Assembly (NCBI GenBank): GCA_025450135.1
Contig: JANWHZ010000024.1
Span: 1 to 39,745 of the forward strand
Direction: 5' to 3'
Length of the DNA: 39,745 bases
DNA from: Candidatus Saccharimonadales bacterium
GTDB lineage: Bacteria > Patescibacteriota > Saccharimonadia > Saccharimonadales > UBA4665
How positions within the stretch are numbered: the stretch's first letter is position 1; every line of letters begins with the position of its first letter. Below are positions 1 through 8,561 of the stretch, in pieces. The position numbers were made by a program, and so were the translations under genes. The notes beneath the pieces were generated by a model. The model saw only the letters and a program-made list of their open reading frames with translations, ran no database searches and had not been told where the DNA came from.

Positions 1-287
1 AGAAGGATAATTTTACTATCGGCAATCGCCCAACTCACCCCTTGCGCAACACCCATAAAATACTCTGATGCGTGACTACCAGGATGACTGCCCGGCAATG
101 TTATCCATAGATTCACTATCAGACCGGCAAAAAACTGAAGCATCAATAAACTAACCATTATTTTTGATAGTTTTCTAAAAAGTATGTTTTGCGAAGATAC
201 GATACTTTTGGGCGACTTTTTTATTGACCACACTACTAGATAAGTTATAGCTAGTACGGACACTGAGAATACTATTAACAGAGCCAT
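1..287 (-). CDS. Hypothetical membrane protein, C-terminal end cut by window edge
   Basis: An open frame of 95 codons runs leftward from an ATG at 287 and leaves the window with no stop. The product begins MALLIVFSVSVLAITYLVVW, a clear membrane span. A basic linker follows (IKKSPKS), then a second span around residues 45-65 (MVSLLMLQFFAGLIVNLWI). After that comes a polar stretch with two GSHxxS-like motifs (LPGSHPGSHASEYF) and the start of another hydrophobic segment. An in-frame TAG lies 10 codons upstream and ATG 287 is the only ATG after it, so the start is fairly secure. I do not recognise the family. The histidines just after a membrane span could bind a ligand, but that is speculation. 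The gene is transcribed away from the tRNA-Lys gene's 3' side. Confidence 0.6.
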   Translation of the reverse strand, partial: MALLIVFSVSVLAITYLVVWSIKKSPKSIVSSQNILFRKLSKIMVSLLMLQFFAGLIVNLWITLPGSHPGSHASEYFMGVAQGVSWAIADSKIIL

Positions 288-333
288 TATACTTATGATA
301 GTAGCAGGAGGGCTCTAATAATCATACGTGTAT

Positions 334-410
334 TGGAGGGCCCAGTGGGACTCGAACCCACGACAAGAAGCTTAAAAGGCTTCTGCTCTAACCAACTGAG
401 CTATGGGCCC
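334..410 (-). tRNA. tRNA-Lys (anticodon TTT), CCA encoded
   Basis: A full cloverleaf reads on the minus strand. The 7-bp acceptor stem pairs GGGCCCA with TGGGCCC. The D arm is GCTC-AGTTGGTTA-GAGC, the anticodon stem GAAGC/GCTTC holds the loop CTTTTAA (anticodon TTT), and the T arm is GTGGG-TTCGAGT-CCCAC. The 3' CCA is encoded at 334-336 and the discriminator position reads T, which is unusual for a lysine tRNA. It decodes AAA and AAG (by wobble). Confidence 0.96.
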
Positions 411-502
411 GGTATGTAATGACACGAATTGGCCGGCTTCTTTTTCCTGGGAGTACGGGAAAAACAGCTTACATTATCTGTTTTTTAAGGGGAAAAGTCA
501 AT

Positions 503-1000
503 CTAGCTCGACTTTTTATCGCTCGGCTCTTTGGCGTGCCTGGTGCGTTGCACCCACAAAAACAACAGGCTCACCAGTGCCCCGCCGCCGACGACGAGGT
601 CCTGTGCTCTCGACAAGCCTTGCCACAATGCAACATGCGTTATTGGTTCACGGGCCATACTTGGCAGCAACGGAACTACTAAAAGAGGGACCAAACCACC
701 GACCGCTGCCGCTGGTAGAATATTCAGCCAGTATCGTACGCCTTTCACTGAACGAACCATGAGCAATGTCGTAAGCAGTGCTGGCGCGAGCACAAGCCCA
801 ACTTTGAATTCATAGGGTGCAAGGTTAGCCTGCGGGAAAAATAGATTCGCAAAGTCCTCTATATCGTGCGCTAAAAATTGCGTCACCACCGCACCTAGAC
901 AAAGACTTAAAAAGACAAGTGTCGCGTTGGCATACAGCACCATAATCATGATGACTGGCACGATAATTAATGCGATCAACGCAATTTGGGGCGAACTCAT
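503..1000 (-). CDS. Hypothetical four-helix membrane protein
   Basis: The 165-residue product is strongly hydrophobic, with likely spans near residues 5-24, 26-46, 68-84 and 93-112 and a weaker one near 135-150. It ends in a short basic and polar tail (QRTRHAKEPSDKKSS), which is probably cytoplasmic. There is no signal peptide cleavage motif and no catalytic motif that I recognise. A TATACT box with an upstream TG (extended -10) ends 6 nt before the ATG, so the message is probably leaderless. It is separated from rimK by 45 nt and is therefore likely its own unit. Function unknown; it may be a lineage-specific Saccharibacteria membrane protein. Confidence 0.7.
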   Translation of the reverse strand: MSSPQIALIALIIVPVIMIMVLYANATLVFLSLCLGAVVTQFLAHDIEDFANLFFPQANLAPYEFKVGLVLAPALLTTLLMVRSVKGVRYWLNILPAAAVGGLVPLLVVPLLPSMAREPITHVALWQGLSRAQDLVVGGGALVSLLFLWVQRTRHAKEPSDKKSS

Positions 1001-1006
1001 GAGAGC

Positions 1007-1015
1007 AGTATAGCA
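1007..1015 (-). promoter_or_regulatory. Extended -10 promoter, leaderless type
   Basis: On the minus strand TGCTATACT lies with only 6 nt (gctctc) between the TATACT box and the ATG at 1000. With normal spacing transcription would start at the A of that ATG. No good -35 is seen; the TGn extension may compensate. Confidence 0.5.
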
Positions 1016-1045
1016 TGAGCACGATGTTAAGCAGCCGCGGTAGGA

Positions 1046-1951
1046 TTACGCGCCAACTTTATCTTTCTTATGGCGGGCCTTAGCGTTGTGCTCTATGTAT
1101 TCAATGATCGTTGTAGCCACATCGCGCTTGGTGAGCAGCTCGGGTGTTTTTAAACTTGCTGATGAATTAACTTCAAGTACCAGCGGGCCTTTTTCAGAGC
1201 GCATCATATCAACGCCACAAATAGGCAGGCCCATAGCTTTAGCTGCTTTGAGCGCTGTCTTCTCCTCTTCTTCAGTCAGTTTCACTCGCTTGCCGACGCC
1301 GCCTTGATGAGTGTTGGAACGGAAGTCTTCTGTCAAACTTTGGCGCATAATGCTCGCAACAACACGACCGCCAACTACCAATGCACGTATATCGCTACCG
1401 GCGGATTCTTGTACAAATTCTTGCACCACAAAGCTCACACTCTCAACATAGAATGCCTGCATTACTGCCTTAGCTGCTTTGCGCGTCTCCGCCAATACCA
1501 CGCCGTTACCGTGTGTACCTCGTGCAACCTTAATAATCACCGGCGTGCCGCCGGCAAGCTCAATGACTTCTTCAAAGTCTGCCGTCTCACGAGCAAAAAC
1601 TGTCTTCGGAACGCCCACGCCAGCTTTTGCAAGTAACTGATACGCCCGCAGTTTGTCACGGCTGCGGTTAATGGCAATCGAGCTCGACGTCGTAAAGACG
1701 CCCTGCATCTCAAATTGTCGTACGACTGCTGTACCGTATTTCGTCAGGCTTTGTGCTATACGCGGCACGATCGCATCGACGCCAGTCAGTTTTTCACCTT
1801 TGTAGTATACGACCGGGTTGCCCTTTTCGATGGTCATGTAGCACTTGGCATAGTTAACGACGCGTACTTCATGTCCGCGCACTAAAGCGGCTTCTTTGAG
1901 GCGCTTTGTTGTATAGTTCAAGGCCCCTTTGGATAGAATGACAATATTCAT
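1046..1951 (-). CDS. rimK: RimK-family alpha-L-glutamate ligase (ATP-grasp)
   Basis: The 301-residue protein matches the length of E. coli RimK (about 300) and shows its layout. There is an N-terminal pre-ATP-grasp domain (MNIVILSKGALNYTTKRL), a linker with SRDKLRAYQLLAKAGVGVPKT near residue 98, a nucleotide-binding lysine in PVIIKVARGTHGNGV (about 137-151), and the metal-binding end CGVDMMRSEKGPLVLEVNSSAS (about 245-267). RimK ligases add glutamates to a carboxyl terminus, classically that of ribosomal protein S6, or act on small molecules; the substrate here is not shown. An SD-like GAGAGG precedes the ATG. It is the last gene of a tight operon, 4 nt after the retropepsin-like gene. That pairing resembles the Rim (RimK/RimB) module. 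Confidence 0.88.
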   Translation of the reverse strand: MNIVILSKGALNYTTKRLKEAALVRGHEVRVVNYAKCYMTIEKGNPVVYYKGEKLTGVDAIVPRIAQSLTKYGTAVVRQFEMQGVFTTSSSIAINRSRDKLRAYQLLAKAGVGVPKTVFARETADFEEVIELAGGTPVIIKVARGTHGNGVVLAETRKAAKAVMQAFYVESVSFVVQEFVQESAGSDIRALVVGGRVVASIMRQSLTEDFRSNTHQGGVGKRVKLTEEEEKTALKAAKAMGLPICGVDMMRSEKGPLVLEVNSSASLKTPELLTKRDVATTIIEYIEHNAKARHKKDKVGA

Positions 1952-1955
1952 AACA

Positions 1956-2459
1956 TTACCTCTCGTTCTCTTGTTCTTGGCTAATATTCTGCATCTCTTC
2001 TGCGAGCCTCTGCATGCGTCTGTATTCTTGCTGTTTTAGTGGCTCGCCGGCTTCAACATCTACTAAAAATTTACCTTTCAGCAGGCGTCTGCCAATGAGA
2101 ATCGGATACAATTTTGAGCTTCGATTTGAAAGGGTAAAAGATGCCTTGATGCGGCGTCCCTTCAGCTCTATACGCAACTTTACCACATAGCGCAGCTCTT
2201 TTTCTCCAAACGAGCTGGCAATACGAGTCATATGATACTGACTCTTAGGAACAGTGACGACGTGAGCGGTATAATAACGGCTTGCTTTGTTAAACAGCGT
2301 AAATGTCAGTCCGGTATCGGTTGCTTGGATGTTGCTTGCCCACAGACTGCTGACGTCCGCACCCGTGTCGATTTTAGCTGGAATTAATATATCACCCAGT
2401 TCAGGAAAGCGAACGAGTTCCGCACGGCCGATGATCGTCTTGTGTCGTATGTTGGACAT
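1956..2459 (-). CDS. Retropepsin-like aspartic protease (RimB / PF05618 type)
   Basis: The key motif is AKIDTGADVSSLWA, the DTGA active-site loop of single-domain retropepsins, about 30 residues into the protein. A flap-like region follows and then the second hydrophobic strand YPILIGRRLLKGKFLVDV. This fits the family once annotated as ATP-dependent zinc protease, which includes RimB; RimB works with RimK to trim glutamate tails on S6. I chose ATG 2459 (167 residues) because the conserved domain starts soon after it. A TTG at 2504, directly after the upstream stop, would add 15 residues; neither start has a clear Shine-Dalgarno. The C-terminus is charged and helical (EYRRMQRLAEEMQ). It sits between two ATP-grasp genes, so its substrate is probably their product. 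Confidence 0.8.
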   Translation of the reverse strand: MSNIRHKTIIGRAELVRFPELGDILIPAKIDTGADVSSLWASNIQATDTGLTFTLFNKASRYYTAHVVTVPKSQYHMTRIASSFGEKELRYVVKLRIELKGRRIKASFTLSNRSSKLYPILIGRRLLKGKFLVDVEAGEPLKQQEYRRMQRLAEEMQNISQEQENER

Positions 2460-2504
2460 AGCTACGCTGTTTTGATCTTGTTTATTATAAACTATAAGGG
2501 TCAA

Positions 2505-3542
2505 TTAAGCAACAGCGTTTTGAAGAGATACTTCGAGGTAATCTAAATATCTCGATACAACATCCTGTGGGTTGCCTATGGTGGGCTGCTCATGGATAAA
2601 GAGTGCCGGGCATTTATTGATTTCGATGATTTTGGGCTGCAGTGCGGCAGCGGTGCCGCCTTTCGGCCTATCCGAAAGCAAGATGTCGACACCGCAGACG
2701 GGAAGCTCGGCTACTTTTGCTGCGGATTCTGCAAGCAAGCGTAGCCAATCTGGGATATCGTCGGTGACATCTTCCGTTTCTCCACCCGTGCCGACGTTTG
2801 CAGTGCCTACAACCTGAATGTCTACGCCATCAGGTGCAATTGCTGCAAGTTCGGCACCAAGGTACCGTTCCGCTAGCGCAATATCAATGCGGCCTAAAGT
2901 GCTCCTGTAGGCTTGGCCACGGTTCTCCTGCTGGTTCTCACGCTCAACCAGCTCCCGAATGGTATGCTTGCCATCTCCTTTTATGCGTGCTGGGTGACGG
3001 ATAAGAGCAGCTTGATAGGTATAACCGATACAGAGTACACGCACGTCAATCGGGTGCGCAATATATTCTTGCACAATAATACTGTCACTGAATTGTCGTG
3101 CAAATTGGGCGGCATCCCGCGCTTGATTCATTGTGGTGACAGCTACCGTTACACCGTTACCATGCCCAGCATCAAAAGGCTTAATGACAAAAGCGCGTTT
3201 ATGCGCTAAAAACGTCTCGGCGGCGGCGTCGATCTCAGCACCTTCAGTAACAAAATACGTTTCCGGAACTGGCAAGCCATGTGATGCAAACCGTTGATGC
3301 GTGGCATATTTATCATCTGCGCGATGCGCCGCAATATATGAAGTCTGTGGCGGAGTTGCACTGTAAATCTCAATAGCCTTGCCCGGCTCAATCGCGAGCA
3401 GTAAGTGCGAGCTGCCCGGATAATATTGATCGACTTTCCATCCGCGTTTTTTGGCTGCATCAGCAATCAGGCGCGCGGTCTTCATAAGATCGCTAAAGCG
3501 CACAGTTTCATCCTGGGCATCAGTCGACAATGGCATATACAT
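2505..3542 (-). CDS. ATP-grasp ligase related to cyanophycin synthetase/GshAB modules
   Basis: 345 residues. The N-terminal third holds a substrate-side domain with HLLLAIEPGKAIEIYSA. The ATP-grasp fold starts near residue 95: RFASHGLPVPETY, then AFVIKPFDAGHGNGVTV (nucleotide-binding Lys and Gly loop), IIVQEYI, and RVLCIG. The stretch IKGDGKHTIRELVERENQQ followed by RG closely resembles the hallmark DGxHTIxELI...N...RG region of cyanophycin synthetase and bifunctional glutathione synthetase. The metal site is CGVDILL...PKIIEINKCPAL. It probably forms an amide bond between an amino acid and a carboxylate. The start overlaps the upstream gene by 23 nt (or 17 nt from the second ATG at 3536), so the two are likely translationally coupled. 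Substrate not known. Confidence 0.78.
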   Translation of the reverse strand: MYMPLSTDAQDETVRFSDLMKTARLIADAAKKRGWKVDQYYPGSSHLLLAIEPGKAIEIYSATPPQTSYIAAHRADDKYATHQRFASHGLPVPETYFVTEGAEIDAAAETFLAHKRAFVIKPFDAGHGNGVTVAVTTMNQARDAAQFARQFSDSIIVQEYIAHPIDVRVLCIGYTYQAALIRHPARIKGDGKHTIRELVERENQQENRGQAYRSTLGRIDIALAERYLGAELAAIAPDGVDIQVVGTANVGTGGETEDVTDDIPDWLRLLAESAAKVAELPVCGVDILLSDRPKGGTAAALQPKIIEINKCPALFIHEQPTIGNPQDVVSRYLDYLEVSLQNAVA

Positions 3543-4794
3543 TTGATTCTATTTCTTTCACGGCTGCCATGTAGGCAGCAACATCTTCACTTGCGATAGC
3601 GAATTCCGCAAGAGCGTGGCCACCGTGCTTTGCAAATCGGCAGACATCTCCATGTTGGGCAACGATGCTGCTCCACACCAGCAGCGGGCTGGACGTGACA
3701 ATTTCTAGACCGTGAATTTCGCGCAGTTTTCCCTCGCTATGCGGGTAGATGCTATACGTTGCACACTGCCGTACTGCAGCAGTTGGTATACGCGGCTCGC
3801 GGCCGAGATGAATCAATATATCATTGAGCGAATGGTCAATGTCGTACGCCTGACGGTACATAGTATTGCGGAAGCGTCCAAGGCGCGGCCCTAGCTCGAT
3901 AATTTTCCAGCCCGCTCGCGTACGCACCAGCTCCACATGTGCTGACGAATACGTTAGCGCAATTGCAGAAAGGGCTTTACGGACTGTTTCGTTAGCAGCC
4001 GTTATCTCCTCGCTAGGCAGCTCAGTCGGCATAAACCGCTTATACAGAAAAAAGTCGTCAACGCCTAGCTGTTTGGCTGGTATATACGCAACAGGGGGGG
4101 TGTAATAGACGGCGTCAGAGTGCATAACATACGCGTCTACGGAGTAGAAGTCACCTTCTAGGTATTCTTCTACGATTACCTGTGGCTCGTCGATTCGGTG
4201 CTCCTGCTCGTACACTCGCTGGATTTCAGTAAACACAGTCTGAAGTGCATCGACGAGTTCTGCTTTGGTTGAACATTCATGTATCAGCAAGCTGGAGGCA
4301 AGATTGGCAGGTTTTACAATAACAGGATAGGTCATGGCTTGCTCTACTTCACGTATGGCGGCCTCGGCACTACTGCCTACTCGCACAAACTTAGGTGTAA
4401 TTTCCGGATATGCTTTCTGAAATGCTTCGCGCATTAAAAGCTTATTGGTGGCTTTAGTAAGCGCTTCAACTGAAGCAACCCGAACATGAGCCGGCAATAG
4501 CGGCACCACTTTCCGTAAATACTGTATGCGCTTATCGCCGCGGCAAACCACGCCAACGAGTTTCTCAAGGTAAGGTTTCAAGAGGGTGCGCAATGTTTCA
4601 GGGTCCTCAAAACTACACCTAGCCAACTCTACAGGTACTGACGAAGCCGCCACTAGACGCTCGTATCTTTGGGGTTGCCGCGTAAGAACATACAGCCCAC
4701 AGTCAGCAAATCCGGGCAACGCGCGTATTTTCACCATGCTTTGTAGGATGCTTGGCGGCAACGAATCTACCACAAGTATGTATTTCTGCTTCAT
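3520..4794 (-). CDS. ATP-grasp ligase, L-amino acid ligase/carbamoyl-phosphate synthase-like
   Basis: The 424-residue protein starts at the ATG giving MKQKYILVVDSLPPS; a longer frame exists, but its extra 33 residues are unconserved in appearance and would overlap a likely small upstream gene. An N-terminal Rossmann-like half is followed by the ATP-grasp core: LMREAFQKAYPEITPKFV, YPVIVKPANLASSL (about 163-176), QVIVEEYLEGDFYSVDAYV, and the metal and phosphate site HVELVRTRAGWKIIELGPRLG. The arrangement is that of dipeptide/L-amino acid ligases, not that of RimK. It is the third ATP-grasp enzyme in the operon and differs from the others in the core, so it probably acts at another step. Substrate unknown. 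Confidence 0.75.
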   Translation of the reverse strand: MKQKYILVVDSLPPSILQSMVKIRALPGFADCGLYVLTRQPQRYERLVAASSVPVELARCSFEDPETLRTLLKPYLEKLVGVVCRGDKRIQYLRKVVPLLPAHVRVASVEALTKATNKLLMREAFQKAYPEITPKFVRVGSSAEAAIREVEQAMTYPVIVKPANLASSLLIHECSTKAELVDALQTVFTEIQRVYEQEHRIDEPQVIVEEYLEGDFYSVDAYVMHSDAVYYTPPVAYIPAKQLGVDDFFLYKRFMPTELPSEEITAANETVRKALSAIALTYSSAHVELVRTRAGWKIIELGPRLGRFRNTMYRQAYDIDHSLNDILIHLGREPRIPTAAVRQCATYSIYPHSEGKLREIHGLEIVTSSPLLVWSSIVAQHGDVCRFAKHGGHALAEFAIASEDVAAYMAAVKEIESNVYAIVD

Positions 4795-4819
4795 AGACTT
4801 CTTGTTACCACTCTGATGG

Positions 4820-4942
4820 TTATGGCTGTACAGCCCGGACACGCAAGAACACAAGCGCAGCAATTGCAATAAAGATGAGGAGCAAGGTGACAATCGCGGT
4901 TACAATGCCGGACTGATGAGCGGGGTGCCTCATACGCGCCAT
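4820..4942 (-). CDS. Small single-span membrane peptide (40 aa)
   Basis: A 40-codon frame starts at ATG 4942 and stops 25 nt before the ATP-grasp gene. The product has a basic N-terminus (MARMRHPAHQSG), one strong membrane span (IVTAIVTLLLIFIAIAALVFL) and a short basic end (RVRAVQP). The clean span with flanking positive charges supports a real gene. The length and weak ribosome site keep this tentative. As first gene of the ATP-grasp operon it might be an anchor or a precursor peptide for the ligases; nothing in the sequence proves either. Confidence 0.45.
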   Translation of the reverse strand: MARMRHPAHQSGIVTAIVTLLLIFIAIAALVFLRVRAVQP

Positions 4943-5075
4943 TATCTAGCGCAATGCCTTGTTTTGCAAGGTGTAAACCTGACCGTAGACCTAGGCACTG
5001 TAATAAACTTAATCGTCGCGTGCGTAATACTATCATAAGCTGGTACTAGGTAACTTGGGGAGGAGACAAACGCAT

Positions 5076-5348
5076 ATGACACTATTAGTATCAATCGTTA
5101 TCGGCGCAATCGTCGGGTGGTTGGCATCGCAGATTATGGGGCGTAGCGAGGGCCTGGCAGCCAGCGTTATTATCGGCATCGTGGGCTCATTTATTGGTGG
5201 CTTGTTATCAACCATACTCATGGGCACAAACCAGTCATACCTTGGCTTCAGCTGGGCTGGCATACTATGGTCACTGATCGGATCGATCATACTCGTGGCA
5301 CTGCTCAACGCGTTCAGCGGCTGGCGCACCACGCAGCATCACGCTTAA
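5076..5348 (+). CDS. GlsB/YeaQ/YmgE-family membrane protein
   Basis: 90 residues with three glycine-rich membrane spans: LLVSIVIGAIVGWLASQIMG, ASVIIGIVGSFIGGLLSTILM and SWAGILWSLIGSIILVALLN. This is the pattern of the transglycosylase-associated (GlsB/YeaQ/YmgE) family, small stress-linked inner-membrane proteins with no settled biochemistry. I chose ATG 5076 because AGGAG lies about 10 nt upstream; an in-frame TTG at 5055 lies before that site and is unlikely. It is a single gene convergent with dnaJ and ends at a shared hairpin. Confidence 0.85.
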   Translation: MTLLVSIVIGAIVGWLASQIMGRSEGLAASVIIGIVGSFIGGLLSTILMGTNQSYLGFSWAGILWSLIGSIILVALLNAFSGWRTTQHHA

Positions 5349-5365
5349 CCATAGATTGCCGGATA

Positions 5366-5398
5366 GTAAACAGCAGCCTAACGCGAGCTGCTGTTTAC
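5366..5398. terminator. Bidirectional hairpin between convergent glsB-like gene and dnaJ
   Basis: A perfect 12-bp inverted repeat, GTAAACAGCAGC and GCTGCTGTTTAC, with a 9-nt loop lies between the stop of the GlsB-like gene and the stop of dnaJ. No long T tract follows on either strand, so termination strength is uncertain. Confidence 0.65.
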
Positions 5399-5401
5399 GT
5401 A

Positions 5402-6505
5402 TTAGAATAAGCCACGCTTTTTTTCAGGCTTTTGAAATTCCTGCAGCAGGTCTTGCTGATGTTTGGTGAGTTTTGTTGGCGTATCGACAAGAATGGTAAC
5501 GATGTGCGGGCCACGGGTCTCACCACGTAAGTGTGGCACACCGTGCCCGGAAAGTTTGAAGTCAGAGCCGCTTTGCGTCCCACCCGGAACTTTCATGGTG
5601 ACTTTACCATCGACCGTATCTACGTCGATGGTAGCACCGAGCGCAGCCTCAACCATATCGACGTGTTCTTTACTCAATATTAGATCACCCTCACGTGTGA
5701 ATTTCTTATGCGGCTTGACTCGAATATTGACGTATAAGTCGCCCTTCGGACCATTAGCAATGGCTTCGCCATGTTCGCGTAGCCGGATGGTTGCACCATC
5801 ATCGATGCCGGCTGGAATCTTTAGTTTAATCGTCTGCCTTTTCGCCTGCGTGCCCGTACCGCGACACTTTGTGCAAACTTTTTCCGGTATCTTGCCCGTA
5901 CCGCGACACTTTGGGCACACGCTTGCTTGCTGAATATTGCCGAAAATAGTGCGTGTGACGTTAATAACCTGCCCGGTGCCTTTGCAAATGTCGCAGGCTT
6001 TCAGTTCATACCCCGGCTCCACCGTCGTGCCCTTACAGTGTTCGCAAACGTCTTCCAGGTTTAATACGAGATCGGCTTCGGTGCCGAACACTGCTTGCTC
6101 AAACGTGATCTCGACTTGGGCCTCAACGTCACGGCCACGGGCTTGCCGACGTTGCTGCTGTCCGCCACCGCCAAAGAAACTGCCGAAAATATCGCCCAGC
6201 CCCAGGTCACCAAAATCGAAATGCATTTCCTGACCTTGTTGGCCAAAGCCATTAAATCCACCGTACCCACTACCGGCTCCATTGCCCCCGACTCCGGCAT
6301 GGCCAAACTGATCGTAGCGCTTGCGTTTTTCAGCATCCTTAAGAACTTCGTAGGCTTCGCCAATCTCTTTAAATTTCTCTTCCGACCCGCCTTGTTTGTC
6401 GGGATGATACTGCACTGCCAACCGACGGTACGATTTTTTAATTTCGTCCGCACTGGCGTTTTTGCCGACGCCTAACACTTCGTAATAGTCGCGCTTCGTA
6501 GCCAT
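5402..6505 (-). CDS. dnaJ: Chaperone DnaJ (Hsp40, type I)
   Basis: 367 residues with every domain of a type I DnaJ. The J domain (residues 1-70) carries the YHPDKQ motif that stimulates DnaK. A Gly/Phe-rich linker covers about 75-120. The zinc region (about 145-215) has four CxxCxGxG-type repeats: CEHCKGTT, CDICKGTG, CPKCRGTG and CTKCRGTG. The two-lobed C-terminal client-binding domain ends the protein. It delivers unfolded clients to DnaK in the cytoplasm. It lies 103 nt after dnaK in the same direction, so it is probably cotranscribed from the CIRCE promoter; a TAAAAT box 6 nt before its ATG may add a local promoter. No grpE is found beside it. Confidence 0.97.
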   Translation of the reverse strand: MATKRDYYEVLGVGKNASADEIKKSYRRLAVQYHPDKQGGSEEKFKEIGEAYEVLKDAEKRKRYDQFGHAGVGGNGAGSGYGGFNGFGQQGQEMHFDFGDLGLGDIFGSFFGGGGQQQRRQARGRDVEAQVEITFEQAVFGTEADLVLNLEDVCEHCKGTTVEPGYELKACDICKGTGQVINVTRTIFGNIQQASVCPKCRGTGKIPEKVCTKCRGTGTQAKRQTIKLKIPAGIDDGATIRLREHGEAIANGPKGDLYVNIRVKPHKKFTREGDLILSKEHVDMVEAALGATIDVDTVDGKVTMKVPGGTQSGSDFKLSGHGVPHLRGETRGPHIVTILVDTPTKLTKHQQDLLQEFQKPEKKRGLF

Positions 6506-6608
6506 GAGATTATTTTATCCTACTACACTACCGCTTAGGCACCAGATGGGCAAACCGAGCATCCGTCACGACTGCGACCGAAGACTCAAGTTCTCCCCAG
6601 ATACTCAT

Positions 6609-8510
6609 TTACTCTTTCGAATCGTCGATGACTTCACCTTCGACTGGACCATCTTCCTTGTTGTCAGATGAAGCACCCTCTTCAGGCTTAGCCTCCGCCT
6701 TGGCGCTTTGGTACATTTTGGCGCCGATCGGCATAATTTTGTCGTTCAGCTCTTTGGCAGCCGTCTCAAGCTTGTCTTTGTCATCGCTTTCATCACCTGA
6801 TACTTTCTTGGCAGCGTCGATGGCTTCATTCAGCGACTTCATGTCTTCGTCAGATAGCTTGTCTTTTGCCTCACTTTTCAGCTTCTCAGCTTGGTATATC
6901 GCAGAGTCAAGCAGATTGCGAGCTTCAACGGCTTCCTTCTTTTTCTTGTCTTCGTCTGCATGAGCTTCAGCTTCCTTCGCCATCTTCTCAACATCTTCTT
7001 TGCTCAAGTTACCAGAACCTTGGATGGTGATGCTCTGCTCTTTAGAGGTACCCTTGTCTTTCGCTGTCACATTCAGAATACCGTTCGCATCGATATTAAA
7101 GGTGACTTCAATCTGCGGAACGCCACGTGGGGCCGGAGGAATGCCATCCAAGATAAAGCGGCCGAGGCTCTTGTTGCCGGCTATCATTTCGCGTTCACCC
7201 TGGGCCACGTGAATTTCAACTTGCGGTTGGCTATCAGCGGCAGTTGAAAATACTTCTGATTTGCTCGTCGGAATCGTGGTATTGCGCTCGATGAGCTTAG
7301 TAAAGACGCCGCCCATGGTCTCGATACCCAGGCTCAGTGGGGTAACATCGAGGAGTAGTACGTCTTTTACGTCACCTTGCAATACGCCGCCTTGGATAGC
7401 AGCACCAACCGCGACCACTTCATCCGGGTTTACACCCTTCATCGGGTCTTTACCAAAGATCTGCTTCACTTTTTCTTGCACCGCTGGCATGCGAGTCATG
7501 CCACCAACAAGCACGACTGAGTTAATGTCGCTAGCTTTTAGCCCTGCATCTTTCAACGCCTTCTCACATGGCGCGGTGGTCTTCTCGATCAGGTCGCGGA
7601 CCAGATCCTCCAGCTTAGCCCTGGTCAGTTTGTGCTCAAAATGCTTGGGGCCTTCAGCATCAGCAGTCAAAAAGGGAAGGTTGACGTCAACTTCTTGTGC
7701 AGTTGAGAGTTCAATTTTAGCCTTCTCGGCTTCGTCACGCAGGCGCTGCATGGCTGCTTTGTCGGCCGAGATATCGATGCCGGACTCTTTCTTAAACTCG
7801 TCAACAAAGTAGTTGACGATTACCCGGTCGAAGTCGGCACCGCCTAGGTGTGTGTCGCCATTAGTGGACTTCACCTCAAACACGCCGTCGCCCAGTTCTA
7901 GTATGGAGACGTCGAATGTGCCGCCACCAAGGTCGTAAACAGCAATCTTTTCTTCGCTTTTTTGTTTGTCCAAACCATACGCCAGGGCAGCCGCTGTTGG
8001 CTCATTAATGATGCGGCGGACTTCGAGGCCGGCAATCTTACCAGCATCTTTGGTGGCCTGGCGCTGTGAGTCGTCAAAGTATGCAGGAACGGTAATGACT
8101 GCTTCAGTGACCTTATCGCCAAGGAAGCTTTCAGCATCAGCCTTGAGCTTGGCAAGGATCATAGCACTGATTTCCTCCGGACTGTATTCCTTGTCGCCCA
8201 TTTTCACCTTAACGCTGGTACCGCTCTTCACAATATCGTAGCCGAGCAGCTTGAGGTCGCGCTGGACCTCCGGGTCATCCCACTTGCGACCGATCAGGCG
8301 CTTTACTTCATAGATCGTATTCTTGGAGTTCGTCACCTGCTGCCGACGCGCCACTTGGCCGACAAGTCGCTCGCCACCCTTGTTCACAGCAACGACCGAT
8401 GGTGTCGTACGAGCGCCTTCGCTGTTGGCGATAATCTCCGGCTTACCGGATTGCATAACCGCCATTGCTGAGTTTGTCGTACCTAGGTCAATGCCAATAA
8501 TTTTGCTCAT
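6609..8510 (-). CDS. dnaK: Chaperone DnaK (Hsp70)
   Basis: 633 residues, the usual Hsp70 length. The N-terminal ATPase has phosphate loop 1 ([14 protein letters not shown]), the [16 protein letters not shown] segment, [13 protein letters not shown], phosphate loop 2 ([15 protein letters not shown]), and the adenosine motif [14 protein letters not shown]. The linker [19 protein letters not shown] leads to the peptide-binding domain and a lysine- and alanine-rich helical lid, ending in an acidic tail ([13 protein letters not shown]). It folds and protects proteins in an ATP cycle with DnaJ and GrpE. AAAGGG lies about 7 nt before the ATG. The promoter and CIRCE operators upstream indicate HrcA repression and heat induction. 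Confidence 0.98.
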   Translation of the reverse strand: MSKIIGIDLGTTNSAMAVMQSGKPEIIANSEGARTTPSVVAVNKGGERLVGQVARRQQVTNSKNTIYEVKRLIGRKWDDPEVQRDLKLLGYDIVKSGTSVKVKMGDKEYSPEEISAMILAKLKADAESFLGDKVTEAVITVPAYFDDSQRQATKDAGKIAGLEVRRIINEPTAAALAYGLDKQKSEEKIAVYDLGGGTFDVSILELGDGVFEVKSTNGDTHLGGADFDRVIVNYFVDEFKKESGIDISADKAAMQRLRDEAEKAKIELSTAQEVDVNLPFLTADAEGPKHFEHKLTRAKLEDLVRDLIEKTTAPCEKALKDAGLKASDINSVVLVGGMTRMPAVQEKVKQIFGKDPMKGVNPDEVVAVGAAIQGGVLQGDVKDVLLLDVTPLSLGIETMGGVFTKLIERNTTIPTSKSEVFSTAADSQPQVEIHVAQGEREMIAGNKSLGRFILDGIPPAPRGVPQIEVTFNIDANGILNVTAKDKGTSKEQSITIQGSGNLSKEDVEKMAKEAEAHADEDKKKKEAVEARNLLDSAIYQAEKLKSEAKDKLSDEDMKSLNEAIDAAKKVSGDESDDKDKLETAAKELNDKIMPIGAKMYQSAKAEAKPEEGASSDNKEDGPVEGEVIDDSKE

Positions 8511-8525
8511 CTATTTACCCTTTCG

Positions 8526-8552
8526 TTAGCAAGTAGCATATTAGAGTGCTAA
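8526..8552 (-). promoter_or_regulatory. Second, degenerate CIRCE element in the dnaK leader
   Basis: On the minus strand TTAGCACTC is followed by 9 nt and then ACTTGCTAA. The first half matches the CIRCE half-site TTAGCACTC exactly; the second keeps TGCTAA but differs in its first three bases. The 9-nt spacer is the CIRCE spacing. It lies in the transcribed leader, about 30 nt downstream of the main operator. Confidence 0.6.
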
Positions 8553-8561
8553 ACTGCTTCT

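Noticed and set aside
403-815. Several plus-strand frames over the small membrane protein at 503-1000 and the tRNA-Lys.
   Set aside because: They are antisense to a gene with clear membrane spans and a promoter, and one would cross a tRNA; amino acid content looks random.
5033-5332. Minus-strand 99-codon frame antisense to the GlsB-like gene.
   Set aside because: The plus-strand frame has a ribosome site, three membrane spans and family resemblance; the antisense product is a mirror.
6528-6608. A 26-codon frame starting directly after the dnaK stop (TAA then ATG).
   Set aside because: No ribosome site of its own, no hydrophobic or conserved pattern, and this length is expected by chance in a 100-nt gap; not listed as a gene.
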